Made by a program: the position numbers and the translations under genes
Shown here: in pieces, positions 8,907 to 18,785 of the stretch
Layout: each line of letters starts with the position of its first letter
Position numbering within the stretch: position 1 is the first letter of the stretch
NCBI GenBank assembly: GCA_017962235.1
Contig: JAGCVS010000018.1
Span: 1-64,000, forward strand
Direction of reading: 5' to 3'
DNA length: 64,000 nucleotides
From: Bacteroidales bacterium
Lineage (GTDB): Bacteria > Bacteroidota > Bacteroidia > Bacteroidales > UBA932
Notes under the pieces: generated by a model
The model's database searches: none
Told to the model about the DNA's origin: nothing
Seen by the model: the letters and a program-made list of their open reading frames with translations, nothing else

Positions 8907-8993
8907 GCTCCCAATGGCGCCAAAAATCTTCCATTGGCGTCATTTTCGGGCTATTTTGCTCCCAATGGCGGGAAAATCTTTCCATTGGGAGCA
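8907..8993. repeat. Palindromic repeat, copy B (flanks ABC cassette; possible bidirectional terminator)
   Basis: Second copy of the unit at 7816-7904. It holds a perfect 11-bp hairpin GCTCCCAATGG / CCATTGGGAGC (8958-8992, 13-nt loop) and a shorter CCAATGG/CCATTGG pair before it. It lies between the convergent 3' ends of the ABC ATPase and the DUF3823 gene, so it may also stop transcription from both sides. Confidence 0.75.
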
Positions 8994-9034
8994 CTCTATT
9001 CCATCCCCAGCGGCTTCACCCCCGTGCCGGCCGA

Positions 9035-9844
9035 CTACGGGATATTGACTTCCCTGACTTCGGAGAAGTTGTAGCGGCGTTCGCCGCCCACGGGGGTGGC
9101 GTAGTTGATGCGGGCGGCGGCGCGGATGAACACCTTGCGGTTGGACTTGATGGTTCCGCGGGACGATATGGTGATGGTCTTGCCCAGATACTGCTCAAAG
9201 GCAGAGCCTTCGAAGTTGAGGGAGTTGGACCACGCCTCGTATTTGTTGTCTCCGTTGCAGGTTGATGAATACCCCACGTAAAGACGCACGTCGGTCACAT
9301 TCAGATACTCGTCTTTGTAGTCTCCCATGGGCTCTATGGCCTCGCGGAAATCCTTTTCAGGGGTGCCGCGGGTAACCCGCACCTGCGCTGTAATCTTGCC
9401 GCCGGAGACCTCCGGCTCGCCCACTATCTCCACCTTCAGGAACGGCTGCACACGGAAGTGAACCTCTGTGATACCCTTGATGTCGCAATCCACGGATCCA
9501 TTGAAGATGGTATCTCCATCGGGAAGCTGGCGCACGATGGGTACGAACGGCCCGTCTATGCGCACGTTGTAGAACCCCTTGAACAGCTTGGTATTCTGGT
9601 AGGTACCGTTGTCACGGGCGTAGAAATCGGGGTTGTGGGTCACGTTTTCGCCGTAGCTGAGTTCAGTGAGGCGCACCCGTATGCCGCGCGAGTTCTGCTC
9701 CGTCTGAATCAGTTCTCCCGTATAGGCATCCACTATGTTGCCACGGATGGTCTCCATGGGCTGTTCGTAGTTGTCTATCTCGAACACGCTGCAACCCGCC
9801 ATACACAGAGTTGCAAGCAAAGCGTATATGAATCTCTTTTTCAT
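9035..9844 (-). CDS. DUF3823 domain lipoprotein of the SusCD operon
   Basis: 269 aa. The signal sequence MKKRFIYALLATLCMAGC ends in a lipobox Cys. A first beta-sandwich part (TIRGNIVDAYTGELIQTEQ) is followed by a second domain ending in RYNFSEVREVNIP, matching DUF3823, an outer-surface protein family found directly after SusD genes. It lies 3 bp downstream of susD and ends the operon. A likely role is glycan binding or support of the SusCD complex. Confidence 0.8.
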   Translation of the reverse strand: MKKRFIYALLATLCMAGCSVFEIDNYEQPMETIRGNIVDAYTGELIQTEQNSRGIRVRLTELSYGENVTHNPDFYARDNGTYQNTKLFKGFYNVRIDGPFVPIVRQLPDGDTIFNGSVDCDIKGITEVHFRVQPFLKVEIVGEPEVSGGKITAQVRVTRGTPEKDFREAIEPMGDYKDEYLNVTDVRLYVGYSSTCNGDNKYEAWSNSLNFEGSAFEQYLGKTITISSRGTIKSNRKVFIRAAARINYATPVGGERRYNFSEVREVNIP

Positions 9845-9847
9845 GCT

Positions 9848-11911
9848 TTATCTGTTTGGCTGCTGATCTATAAGATTACTCTTGGTCACTTCTCCTGAAG
9901 GAATTGCAAAATAGTAGCTCACAGGGGAATAGCTGAAGGTTTTGCGGTTCTCGAAGCAGATGTCAAAGAACCACTTGCCAGCCTGTGTGGAATAGAAGGG
10001 ATAGAGTCCCTTGAAGGCGAAGCTGGAACCGTCGCTCCAGCCGGAGTGATCTTTCTCCTCTCCCCAGAAACCATCGCGGTTGCGCTCATCTATCACCCTC
10101 CAGCGGCGGATGTCCCACTTGGATTTCTGCTCGAAGGCGAGCTCTTTGCGGCGCTCCTTGCGGACTATGTTGCGACTGGCGATGGTGGCGGTGAGATTGG
10201 TTGTGATCTCTTTCGCGCCGGCGCGGTTCTGGATATCCCGGATGGCGTCGGTGGCCACCTGCAGCATATCGTCACCCAGCGGGGAAGGCTCGCCCGCCAG
10301 AGAAAGTTCCACGGCCGCCTCTGCCGCAGCCAGCAGCACCTCAGCATAGCGCATCAGTATGAAAGGCTGGTCGCTCTTGCCCTCGCCAATCTCTTCCAGC
10401 GGACGGTCGGGGTCAAGATATTTGCGCAGGTAGAGACCCGTCATAGTAGCCTCGGCGTTGGAGAAGAAGGGGCCGTTGGCTCCCGCCGCCCAGGTGGTCA
10501 CCGTTTCGCCGGTGTTCACATCGGTGTAGGTCACGGGGCCGGTATCCACGTTGGGGCTCAGGTAGAGGGTACGGTCGCTCTCGTTGGTATACTGCGGCAT
10601 GTGCTGATAGAAGCGCCCGCGCTGCGAGAAGGAGTAATTGTCGCGGATAGGCGCTATGGGGAGCGCTCCAGTGTAGATGCCGGTGCGGACCTCAATCGGG
10701 GTCTTCTTGAATACGTCGCCGGGGAATATCACATAGGCTCTCAGCCGGGGTTCCGCATTGGCAAAGAAGTCCATCGGGTCGTCGTAGAGCAAGTATGTAC
10801 CCAGGGTGTGGTTGGCGCCGTCTGTCACGCGGATGGTGCCGTCGGCATAGCGGTCAAAGCCGTCGTACAACTCCAGCAGATCCTCCGTGGGGCAAGTGCC
10901 AGCGGAGAGGGGCATACGGTATATCCATGGTGAAGAATAAGCGTCCAGACCGTGCGAGAGGATCGGGTATGAATACTCGCGCACCAGGATGTTCTCCGGC
11001 GATGTTAGGTCGCGCCACATGTCGTTCATGTTCTTGTACTGCGCCTCCCTGTCGCCCTCTGCCCAGCTCTTGCGGTAGAGGGAATAGAGTCCGGAGTTCA
11101 TCACCTCGCGGGCCGCCTTGTAAGCCTCTGCAAAGTAGCGGTTGGAGCACTCCAGCCACTCCCCTTCGCCAAAGCCTATCACGCGCACGCCGGTCTTCTC
11201 TCCAAGGCCAGTCAGGCGGCCCGGCACAAGCTCGTTGTACTTGGCCACGCTGCCGGCATAGAGCATCGCCTCTGCCTTGAACGCCAGCGCAGCATAACGG
11301 TTGGGGGTGTCGGCAAAGGTAGATACCGCAGGGAGCAGCGAGATGGCGGTGTCCCAGTCCTCCAGAATCGCATCCCAGGTCTGCCGCTCTGTGCTGCGCT
11401 CAACCTCCACATCGTCTTCAAAGGGATATGTTATCTCGTATTTCACGATGGGGACGCCTCCGAAGCGGCGGGCCATCTGGGTGTAGGCATAAGCCCGCAC
11501 AAAGTAGCCCTGGCCAATGAATTCGTTCAGGGTCACCTCCGGGAAGTTGTCCTTGTATGTGGGCAGCGTCTCTATCAGGTGGTTGGCATCGTGGATAAGG
11601 GTGTACGCCCTCCCCCACCATGAGGCGCTCTCGCCGGTGAAGGAGGTACAGATGTTGTCGCGGGTCACCGCCTCTCCGGTACCTTCCACACCCAGGCAGC
11701 CCAGCCATGAGTTGCCGTCAAAGCCGCGCTGCGCGATGTATTTGAAATCCTCCCACGGCATCTGGGAATAAAGCCTTGCCAGATATACCTGCAGGCCGCT
11801 CTGGCTGCTCATCAAATCGTCGTCGGATATGATGTTCTTGGGCGGGATGTCCAGCGAGACGCACCCTGCCAGTGAGATTATCGCAATCAGAAAGTATATT
11901 ATCTTTTTCAT
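9848..11911 (-). CDS. susD: SusD/RagB family nutrient-binding outer-membrane lipoprotein
   Basis: 687 aa from MKKIIYFLIAIISLAGC (lipobox); an ATG three codons upstream (11920) is the alternative. SusD features are DIPPKNIISDDDLMSS after the lipidated Cys, helical TPR-like segments such as FVRAYAYTQMARRFGGVPIV, the RYAEVLLAAAEAAVEL segment, and the C-terminal RKERRKELAFEQKSKWDIRRW. At ~690 aa it is longer than starch SusD (~550). It caps the SusC barrel and captures oligosaccharide at the cell surface. It lies 12 bp after susC (3 bp if the upstream ATG is used). Confidence 0.92.
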   Translation of the reverse strand: MKKIIYFLIAIISLAGCVSLDIPPKNIISDDDLMSSQSGLQVYLARLYSQMPWEDFKYIAQRGFDGNSWLGCLGVEGTGEAVTRDNICTSFTGESASWWGRAYTLIHDANHLIETLPTYKDNFPEVTLNEFIGQGYFVRAYAYTQMARRFGGVPIVKYEITYPFEDDVEVERSTERQTWDAILEDWDTAISLLPAVSTFADTPNRYAALAFKAEAMLYAGSVAKYNELVPGRLTGLGEKTGVRVIGFGEGEWLECSNRYFAEAYKAAREVMNSGLYSLYRKSWAEGDREAQYKNMNDMWRDLTSPENILVREYSYPILSHGLDAYSSPWIYRMPLSAGTCPTEDLLELYDGFDRYADGTIRVTDGANHTLGTYLLYDDPMDFFANAEPRLRAYVIFPGDVFKKTPIEVRTGIYTGALPIAPIRDNYSFSQRGRFYQHMPQYTNESDRTLYLSPNVDTGPVTYTDVNTGETVTTWAAGANGPFFSNAEATMTGLYLRKYLDPDRPLEEIGEGKSDQPFILMRYAEVLLAAAEAAVELSLAGEPSPLGDDMLQVATDAIRDIQNRAGAKEITTNLTATIASRNIVRKERRKELAFEQKSKWDIRRWRVIDERNRDGFWGEEKDHSGWSDGSSFAFKGLYPFYSTQAGKWFFDICFENRKTFSYSPVSYYFAIPSGEVTKSNLIDQQPNR

Positions 11912-11923
11912 GGCGTCCACTAT

Positions 11924-14900
11924 TTAGAATGACAGGGAAAGACCCAGTGTATAAGACTTGTTAAGAGGATACAGACGACCGTAGTTGTCGGAGGGGTGCT
12001 CCGGGTCGATGTACTTCACCTTGGTGAGTGTGAAGGGGTTGTAGGCCGCCGCGTAGAGGCGCAGCGAAAGCGCCTGCATGGCGGGGATGCGGAGCAGCGT
12101 ATAGCCCACCTCAACCGCCTTCACGCGGAGGTAGTCTATCGGCTGCACGTTGAAGCTGCTGTTCTCATCGGCAGAGGCGCCGCCGTAAGCGTAGGTGCCG
12201 GGAATCCAGGTGAGAGTCTGGTCGTAGACATCGTTGGTGATTTCGGAAGGATGCCAGCGGTCTGCAAACTGCTCCAGCATACCGCCGCCGTGCTGACCCC
12301 ATATACTGAGCTGCGGCTCTCCGAACTTGACGCTGCCCAGGGCGGCACCCTGCAGCAGCATGCTGAAGTCGAATCGTTTCCAGTCCCCCTCCAGCGAGAG
12401 CGAGTAGTTCATCCACGGCGTTCCCTGGTAGGTGAACGGGTGGGCGTCCTGACTGTTGAACTGTCCATCGCCGTTCCAGTCCAGATACTTGAAGTCGCCC
12501 GGCTTGACGCCGTTGCCCTTATTGAGGTCGTAGCTCCAGATATCCTCCCAGTCCTGATAGCGCCCCACCACCTCGTAGCCGAACTTGATGCCCTGATAGC
12601 GGTTGTTCATGGAGTTGTTGCGCCAGTTGTCGTAGGAGTTGCCGTATTTGGTGCTCTGCGCGTAGTTCAGATACTTGTTGCGGGTGATGCTCATCATGGA
12701 TTTCACCCGGTAGTGGAAGTCGCCCACCGTGCGGGAGTGGCTCAGCTCCACCTCGAAGCCCAGATGGGCGTCGCTGTTGATGTTCTCCAGCGGTGCGGTG
12801 GCGCCCACAATGGTGGGAAAATCGGAGGAATTGCGCGCCATCAAGCCGCTGCGGTGACGGTAGAACCAGTCGAACGATATCCCCAGCAGCCCCTTCCACG
12901 CCTCAAAGTCGATGCCGGCGTCAAAGGTGCGGTTGGTGTACCAGGTAATCTCTTCGTTGGGCAGCGCCTTGGGGTCGGCACGCATTACCCAGCTCCCCAT
13001 GTAATAGACGGGGGCGTTGGCGTTGTAAAAGCCGTTTACGGAGAGCGACGATGCCGGATAAGTATAACCGGTAGCCCACTCGTAATCGCTGCCGTCGGTG
13101 CCCAGGATACCATAGCTGGTGCGCAGCTTGAGCTGATTTATGAAGCCCAGCGCGCTATCCTTGAACCACGGCTCGCGACTGATGCGCCAGCCCGCCGAGA
13201 CGCTGGGGAAGAAGCCCCAACGGTGCCCCTCGTAAAAGCGCGAGCTGCCGTCGTAGCGGAACTGCGCCTCAAACAGATAGCGCTCGTCGTAATTGTAATT
13301 CAGACGGCCGATAAGCGACTGATATGCGTATTCATAAAGGTCGCCCTGACTCACCTGCTGATCTTCCACGCTGAGGGCTGTGAAATACGGCGTGGAGAAG
13401 GCCAGGTTGCCGAAAGCCCTGAAGCCGTTGCCAAACTTCTTCTGGACCTCCCAGCCCAGGGTCGCCCCCACGTGATGCAGTGCAAACTCGCGGTCGTACT
13501 GCAGGAGCGCCTGCACAACCCATGCCCGGTTGTGGGTATCCTGACGGGTCAGCTGGCTGGGTGACGATGCTGCGTAGAGCTTCTGCTCGTATTCGCCTGT
13601 GAGCTCGTTGTATGCGTACTGGTAATACTCCTTGCGGTAGGTCTCGTTCTCCGCCACGCGGTAGTCGTAGCTGAACATTCCCTTTGCGGAGAGTCCCTTG
13701 AGAACGTCCGTAAGGGTCCCGAAGTCGTAGTTCAGCGACAGGTTGGCGTTGAAGTTCTTCCGGTAGGTGGTACGGTGACCGGAGATATCGGAATAAATAC
13801 GCGCCACGCTGTTCCAGTCCAACTCCAGGTCCTTGTAGTTGAGCATGGTCTGCTCCGGATCGGCGTAGGCGTCCCAGATGGTGCTCTGCTTCCACCAGTA
13901 GCGGATAATCAGTTCCGGGTCGTCCAGAGGGTTGTGCAAATCCTCCACGTAGCCCGATATGTTGGCGTTGAACTTGAGCCCCTTGGCCACCTCCGCGGTG
14001 ATGTTGCTGCGCAGGTTGTACTTGTTGTAGTTGGTGTCGCCGCTCTTCCAGAAGCCCTCCTGGTAGAAGTAACCCATGCCAAAGTAGAACTGCATTTTGT
14101 CGGTACCGCCGCTGATGCTCAGGTCGTGGCTGCTCTGCGGGGCGATTTCCTGTATTATGAGGCTGTTCCAGTCGGTGCCCGTTCGGGTGCCGTTGCGGTA
14201 GAGCTCCAGGATATCGTCAGTGAATTCGGGAGAGCCCCCTTCTATGCCGCCGCGGGAGGCCTCGTTCACCAGCATCATGGAGGTGAGGGCGTCCATCTGA
14301 CGCGGCAGGCTGGCGGGAGTCTGCATGGTGTAGTTGCCGTTGTAGCTCACCTTGGTCTCCCCGGCGGAACCCGCCTTGGTGGTGACCAGGATTACGCCGT
14401 TACCGCCGCGCAAGCCATAGATTGCCGCCGCAGCATCTTTCAGCACCGATACGTTCTCTATGTCGGAGGGTGCCAGGCGCTGGAAGTCGCTCATGTCGCG
14501 CGGCACGCCGTCTATCACCACCAGCGGCGCGCCCATGCCGCGGATATCCATCGATGCCGAATACTGACCCGGCTCCGCCGTCTTCTGCCATACGCGAACG
14601 CCGGAGACGCGGCCGGTGAGCATGTTCTGCGGATTCTCCGTCTTGGTGCGGATCATCTCCTCGCCTCCTACCGCCACCACCGCACCGGTGAGCGAACCCT
14701 TCTTCTGGGTACCGTAACCCACGATTACAGACGATTCAAGAAAGTCGTTGTCGGGCTCCAGCACCACATTGATGGTTTTCTGGCCTTCCACAGCCACCGT
14801 TTTGGTGGCCATTCCCACACACGAGAATTCCAGCACGGCGTCGGAGGCGGCGCGCAGGGTGTAGCGCCCGTCGATATCGGTAATGGTACCGGTGGCGCGG

Positions 14901-15052
14901 TTGTTCTTCACCACCACTCCGGCCCCCACCACGGGGTCGCCGGCGGTGTCGGTAACCACGCCGCTGATACTTATCTGAGTCTGTGCAAAGGCCGTTCCTG
15001 CCACAAAGAGCAGCACGGCCGTAATCATCATTCTGAAAATATGCTTCTTCAT
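11924..15052 (-). CDS. susC: SusC/RagA family TonB-linked outer-membrane transporter
   Basis: 1042 aa. Signal peptide MKKHIFRMMITAVLLFVAG, then a carboxypeptidase-regulatory domain (GVVTDTAGDPVVGAGVVVKN), the SusC TonB-box region SSVIVGYGTQKKGSLTGAV, a plug domain with VVIDGVPRDM and DAAAAIYGLRGGNGVILVTT, and a beta-barrel ending in SYTLGLSLSF. All SusC landmarks are present and the length is typical. It imports oligosaccharides using TonB-ExbBD energy. It lies 4 bp after the preceding lipoprotein gene and just before susD. The substrate is not predictable from sequence alone. Confidence 0.95.
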   Translation of the reverse strand: MKKHIFRMMITAVLLFVAGTAFAQTQISISGVVTDTAGDPVVGAGVVVKNNRATGTITDIDGRYTLRAASDAVLEFSCVGMATKTVAVEGQKTINVVLEPDNDFLESSVIVGYGTQKKGSLTGAVVAVGGEEMIRTKTENPQNMLTGRVSGVRVWQKTAEPGQYSASMDIRGMGAPLVVIDGVPRDMSDFQRLAPSDIENVSVLKDAAAAIYGLRGGNGVILVTTKAGSAGETKVSYNGNYTMQTPASLPRQMDALTSMMLVNEASRGGIEGGSPEFTDDILELYRNGTRTGTDWNSLIIQEIAPQSSHDLSISGGTDKMQFYFGMGYFYQEGFWKSGDTNYNKYNLRSNITAEVAKGLKFNANISGYVEDLHNPLDDPELIIRYWWKQSTIWDAYADPEQTMLNYKDLELDWNSVARIYSDISGHRTTYRKNFNANLSLNYDFGTLTDVLKGLSAKGMFSYDYRVAENETYRKEYYQYAYNELTGEYEQKLYAASSPSQLTRQDTHNRAWVVQALLQYDREFALHHVGATLGWEVQKKFGNGFRAFGNLAFSTPYFTALSVEDQQVSQGDLYEYAYQSLIGRLNYNYDERYLFEAQFRYDGSSRFYEGHRWGFFPSVSAGWRISREPWFKDSALGFINQLKLRTSYGILGTDGSDYEWATGYTYPASSLSVNGFYNANAPVYYMGSWVMRADPKALPNEEITWYTNRTFDAGIDFEAWKGLLGISFDWFYRHRSGLMARNSSDFPTIVGATAPLENINSDAHLGFEVELSHSRTVGDFHYRVKSMMSITRNKYLNYAQSTKYGNSYDNWRNNSMNNRYQGIKFGYEVVGRYQDWEDIWSYDLNKGNGVKPGDFKYLDWNGDGQFNSQDAHPFTYQGTPWMNYSLSLEGDWKRFDFSMLLQGAALGSVKFGEPQLSIWGQHGGGMLEQFADRWHPSEITNDVYDQTLTWIPGTYAYGGASADENSSFNVQPIDYLRVKAVEVGYTLLRIPAMQALSLRLYAAAYNPFTLTKVKYIDPEHPSDNYGRLYPLNKSYTLGLSLSF

Positions 15053-15056
15053 ACGC

Positions 15057-16889
15057 CTAATCCATCGTTATTTTCCAGAAGCATAATTTCTGTTCACCGG
15101 CGCGGGTGCCGCCCTTGTGAACTCCTATGGCAACTACCACCTCCTGGCCGCTGTATGCAGAGAGGTCGTATACGAATTCGGCATAGTCGGCGGGGTTGCC
15201 GTTGCCCTTTTCGTGAATGAAGCTCCAGCATCCCTGGGGGGATTCGAAGGCCGATACCGCATTGTTGCTCACGGGTGCGAGCGGTGCGGCAATGCAGGTT
15301 GCGAGCGGCACCGCAACAACTTTGAACACCGTGGGGTTGGCGCTGGAGAAGGTACGTATGAACAGGTGCAGCCGGTCGTTTGCATCGGTTATTGCAAACC
15401 GGCTGTAGATGTAAGAATCGGGGGTATAGTAATCTGCCGCGGCATCGGAACGGGTCTTGAGGGTGTATCCCTGCTCGTTCACCGGCTCCACCTCCTTATT
15501 CACATACTGATATGCCCAGCTGTTGGTGAGATGGTTGGTGCCGCGCCACAGGCTGAAGCCCTGCTCACCGCCCGGATTGTGCACGCGGCGGGCGCCGTGG
15601 TCGCCGTCGGTATTGTTCAGGGTGAAATTCGACCCGGAGAACTCGGTGCCGGTGTTGAGGCCCATGGAGGTGATGTTCTCCCGGGTGAAGCCGCGCCACT
15701 CAGCACCGCTCACGGGGGTGCCTGGCAGTGCATCGTCGCCCTTCACGGCAGCGGATGCGAAGCAGAACCGGCGGGATGCCACGTGATAGTTGTAATTGGT
15801 CCAGTAGATGCCGAAGGCCACCACCACATCCTTGCCAACGTAGCGGCTCAGATCGAACGAGAACGATGAATACTCGCTGCTCGCGTAGCTGGCACGGCCC
15901 GCATCCTCGCACTTGGTGCCGCCGTCGGTGAGATTGAGCACCTTCACGCCAAACTGCGCCTGGCTGGCGGCGGTGGCGTAGTGGGTGCGGAGATTCACAT
16001 TGAATATCTTGTTGCCGGCGTCGATATGCTTGCGACCGTATGTGTAAGAGATGAACTGACCCTGATTTGGATCCTCCTCATCTTCGCCGATGTTCACCAG
16101 GGCGCACCCCTCCGCCTCGTAGCGGTAGTCGCCGACCCATTCAAAGGCGGAAAGATAACCTGCCGACCAATGGTTGATGCCGGAGAAGCCGGTGGAACCG
16201 TGATAGTTGTTGGCGAACCACTCCGGGGCGTCGGCCAGCTGCTGCCATCTCATGCCGGGCAGTAACTCGCCGCCACCCAGACGGACATCCGAGAGCGTTA
16301 CCTGATAATCCACAAAGTCGTTCAGGGAAACCTCCCGGGTGTATGTGGAGCCATCTGCGATGGTATAGGTAACTGTATAATCTTTCAGAGTCAGCGATGA
16401 TATCTCAAAGTACCCCTCGGCGTCGGTGGTAACCGCCCCGAGGCCGCAATCAACCCTGACGCCCGCCATGGGCTGCCCGTCCTCTGCATTGAGCACGCGG
16501 CCGCGGATAGTGGCCTGCGAATACTCCATAACGGGATTCAGCACTATCTCATCCCCAACAGTGAACCGTTTGGGATTGATTGTATAAGCTATCGTAGCGT
16601 AACCTTTCAGAGAGAAAGTAACGTAGCGGGCGTTGGAAGGGACATCCTCTATCCGGAACGACCCGTCCCAGTCCGAGAATGTCACAAGGCGCGCCTCGCG
16701 GGCCATATTGGTGCCGTGAAAGCAGACCTCCACATCTTCCAGCGTCTGCCCGAACGTGTCGGTCACTATGCCGGAGAAGGTGGCGGTGCCCACGCTGGTG
16801 TCGTCCCAGTAGCCGCGCGGCTCCTTGGCGGTGCAGGCCGCCAGACATACAAGTGCGATAACCGCAATCAGATGAAGATGATTTTTCAT
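15057..16889 (-). CDS. Lipoprotein with tandem carboxypeptidase-regulatory-like domains
   Basis: 610 aa. The signal MKNHLHLIAVIALVCLAAC has a lipobox. Two CarboxypepD_reg-like sandwiches follow (about residues 37-118, beginning FSGIVTDTFGQTLEDVEV, and 127-200, RGRVLNAEDGQPMAGVRV). The remaining ~400 residues contain two similar beta-rich jelly-roll-like stretches (FSFDLSRYVGKDVVVAFGIYW and EFVYDLSAYSGQEVVVAIGVH) that look like an internal duplication. It is probably a surface glycan-binding or scaffold protein of the polysaccharide locus. No catalytic motif was seen. Confidence 0.75.
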   Translation of the reverse strand: MKNHLHLIAVIALVCLAACTAKEPRGYWDDTSVGTATFSGIVTDTFGQTLEDVEVCFHGTNMAREARLVTFSDWDGSFRIEDVPSNARYVTFSLKGYATIAYTINPKRFTVGDEIVLNPVMEYSQATIRGRVLNAEDGQPMAGVRVDCGLGAVTTDAEGYFEISSLTLKDYTVTYTIADGSTYTREVSLNDFVDYQVTLSDVRLGGGELLPGMRWQQLADAPEWFANNYHGSTGFSGINHWSAGYLSAFEWVGDYRYEAEGCALVNIGEDEEDPNQGQFISYTYGRKHIDAGNKIFNVNLRTHYATAASQAQFGVKVLNLTDGGTKCEDAGRASYASSEYSSFSFDLSRYVGKDVVVAFGIYWTNYNYHVASRRFCFASAAVKGDDALPGTPVSGAEWRGFTRENITSMGLNTGTEFSGSNFTLNNTDGDHGARRVHNPGGEQGFSLWRGTNHLTNSWAYQYVNKEVEPVNEQGYTLKTRSDAAADYYTPDSYIYSRFAITDANDRLHLFIRTFSSANPTVFKVVAVPLATCIAAPLAPVSNNAVSAFESPQGCWSFIHEKGNGNPADYAEFVYDLSAYSGQEVVVAIGVHKGGTRAGEQKLCFWKITMD

Positions 16890-16900
16890 GGCGCGTGCGG

Positions 16901-18784
16901 TTATTTGATGGTTTTAAGATACTCTCTGGTCTGTTCCGGCCTCTCCGCCATGCGGATGCGCCAGATAAGCTCCTGCATGGAGACGCAGGTGAAGTTCTCC
17001 GCCATGGCATCAGCGCACTTCTTTACGGAATCGGCGGCCTTGCTGCCGTCAAACTCGCTCCAGGCATGCACCGCGATAGTGCTGAAAGACTGCGACGTCT
17101 GATTCTCTTTCTGAATCGTGGTGGCCAGAGAGGTGGGATTGTTGACCCCGTTCCACAGCATATATCTGGCGGTGACGCACGGAATATCGTATCCCTTCTT
17201 GTTGGTGAACCAGTATATCTTGCCGCCGGCACCGTCGTAAGGGTCGCGCTGCACGGCGGTGATGCCCTCCAGCTGGTCGTTGGCATCCACAAACGCCTGC
17301 AGCATCTCCTGCGCCTTGGGGGAAGAGAAGTCGCCCCCCATCACGTGCAGGATCTTGATGCCGTGCTGACGCATGTGGGCGGCGGCGCGCTCTGCGGCCA
17401 CCTTGAGGCCCTCCGCCCGGTTATTGGCAGCCTTTCCCGCGGTGCAGTAGTTATCGATATAGTAGTATCCGCCGCCGAAAGTCTCCATTATGGTGCATTC
17501 AGCCGACGGCTGGCGACCCAGAAGGTAGCCCAGGCGGGTGGGCGCAAGCTGGGTGAGCGACTGCGTCCCCATCTCAAAGGCGATTTTTACATCTTTTGAA
17601 GAGAGCAGCGAATAATAGTTGCTCACAAAGTTGTCTGTGATAATCCACTGGTAGTTGTCGCCGTCTGTGAGGAAGAAGCCCAGATAGTTGGATTTCTTGT
17701 CGTAATCTATGGTGCGGGGGTTTATCACTCGCGCCAGGGTCTCGCTCTGACGGTCTTTGTAGTGACGCGAAGTGATACCCATGTTATAGCTCCAGTCGGC
17801 TGCCACCAGCATGTGCCCGTGTTTGGAAACAGGGTCTACAAAGACTCCCTCGCCTACCCCCTGCTCCCAGCCGATAACCTGGGAATGGGGCTGGAGCCAC
17901 TCCAGTATCTCCTCGAACAGGGCGGCGTTGTTGCTGCCGGAGATGTTGTACCGTTTGTTATAGTTGAACAGGAACAGTCCGTGCTGGATTGCATAATCCC
18001 GGAGTTCGCCCGTATTGGTGGGCATCATCACCAGCGCATCGTTGCTCAGACGGTCCTTGAACTGGGCAAACGCCTGCGCCGTGGTCATGGTTGTACAGTC
18101 AAACTTCTTGGTGTAGCCGTTGCGGATAAAGAACGCCTCGTCGCGGACATCCACGATTATGGCATTATACACGCTGGAGGAGGCCACCGCGGCAATCGCG
18201 CTCTCCTGGTTGTGGACCACATCGGTGAGCACATATCCGTCAAACAGATCGCGCACGGTAACATCGTATCCCTCCCACTTGCCGTAGGTCTTGGTGGCCA
18301 GTTCCACGGCGCTCTGGTGGCTGGTGATCTGATAGCCATAGTCGCTCCGCTCCATATCATAACCGGTGCCGCTCTGCTCCGTCCAGATGCCCACCTTGGT
18401 GCGGCCGGCGGCGCACGCTCGGTTCACCAGACCCGCTATGGACTGCATCAGCAGATAGTTCTGCAGGCCGGTATTCTCGCTGCCGTCCAGATTGGGGGTT
18501 TCACGGTTGGGGTAATCGGTATAGGTCATATACCAGTATACCTCCGGCCTGAGGTCATCTTCAGGGAGGAAAAACTGCCCGGCATCATGCACCGCGTCGT
18601 GCAGATCTGCGTACGCCACGGCATCGGGGTTGGATTCGGGCACAGACGGGGAATCGGGCTTCTCCTCCGGAGGGAATTCCATCTGGTCCACCCCGCCCCA
18701 GTACTCGGAGTGCGGCACGGCTTCCACGCAGGAAACCGGGAGGACCGCCAGGGCGATGATGGCTATTATGCTAGGTAATCTCAT
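16901..18784 (-). CDS. GxGYxYP family putative glycoside hydrolase, lipoprotein
   Basis: 627 aa. Signal MRLPSIIAIIALAVLPVSC with a lipobox. The central part shows LGFFLTDGDNYQWIITDN, FEMGTQSLTQLAPTRLGYLL and the glycine/tyrosine block METFGGGYYYIDNY. These fit the GxGYxYP family (N- and C-terminal Pfam parts), putative glycosidases in Bacteroidota polysaccharide loci with no experimentally defined substrate that I know of. It lies between two lipoprotein genes of the operon and is the only likely glycosidase in it. Confidence 0.7.
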   Translation of the reverse strand: MRLPSIIAIIALAVLPVSCVEAVPHSEYWGGVDQMEFPPEEKPDSPSVPESNPDAVAYADLHDAVHDAGQFFLPEDDLRPEVYWYMTYTDYPNRETPNLDGSENTGLQNYLLMQSIAGLVNRACAAGRTKVGIWTEQSGTGYDMERSDYGYQITSHQSAVELATKTYGKWEGYDVTVRDLFDGYVLTDVVHNQESAIAAVASSSVYNAIIVDVRDEAFFIRNGYTKKFDCTTMTTAQAFAQFKDRLSNDALVMMPTNTGELRDYAIQHGLFLFNYNKRYNISGSNNAALFEEILEWLQPHSQVIGWEQGVGEGVFVDPVSKHGHMLVAADWSYNMGITSRHYKDRQSETLARVINPRTIDYDKKSNYLGFFLTDGDNYQWIITDNFVSNYYSLLSSKDVKIAFEMGTQSLTQLAPTRLGYLLGRQPSAECTIMETFGGGYYYIDNYCTAGKAANNRAEGLKVAAERAAAHMRQHGIKILHVMGGDFSSPKAQEMLQAFVDANDQLEGITAVQRDPYDGAGGKIYWFTNKKGYDIPCVTARYMLWNGVNNPTSLATTIQKENQTSQSFSTIAVHAWSEFDGSKAADSVKKCADAMAENFTCVSMQELIWRIRMAERPEQTREYLKTIK

Positions 18785-18785
18785 A

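Noticed and set aside
11996-15220. Long plus-strand open frames (up to 522 and 481 codons) opposite susC
   Set aside because: They lie antisense to a clear SusC with all domains; the translation is Val/His/Gly/Arg-rich with no family features, the usual mirror effect of GC-rich codons.
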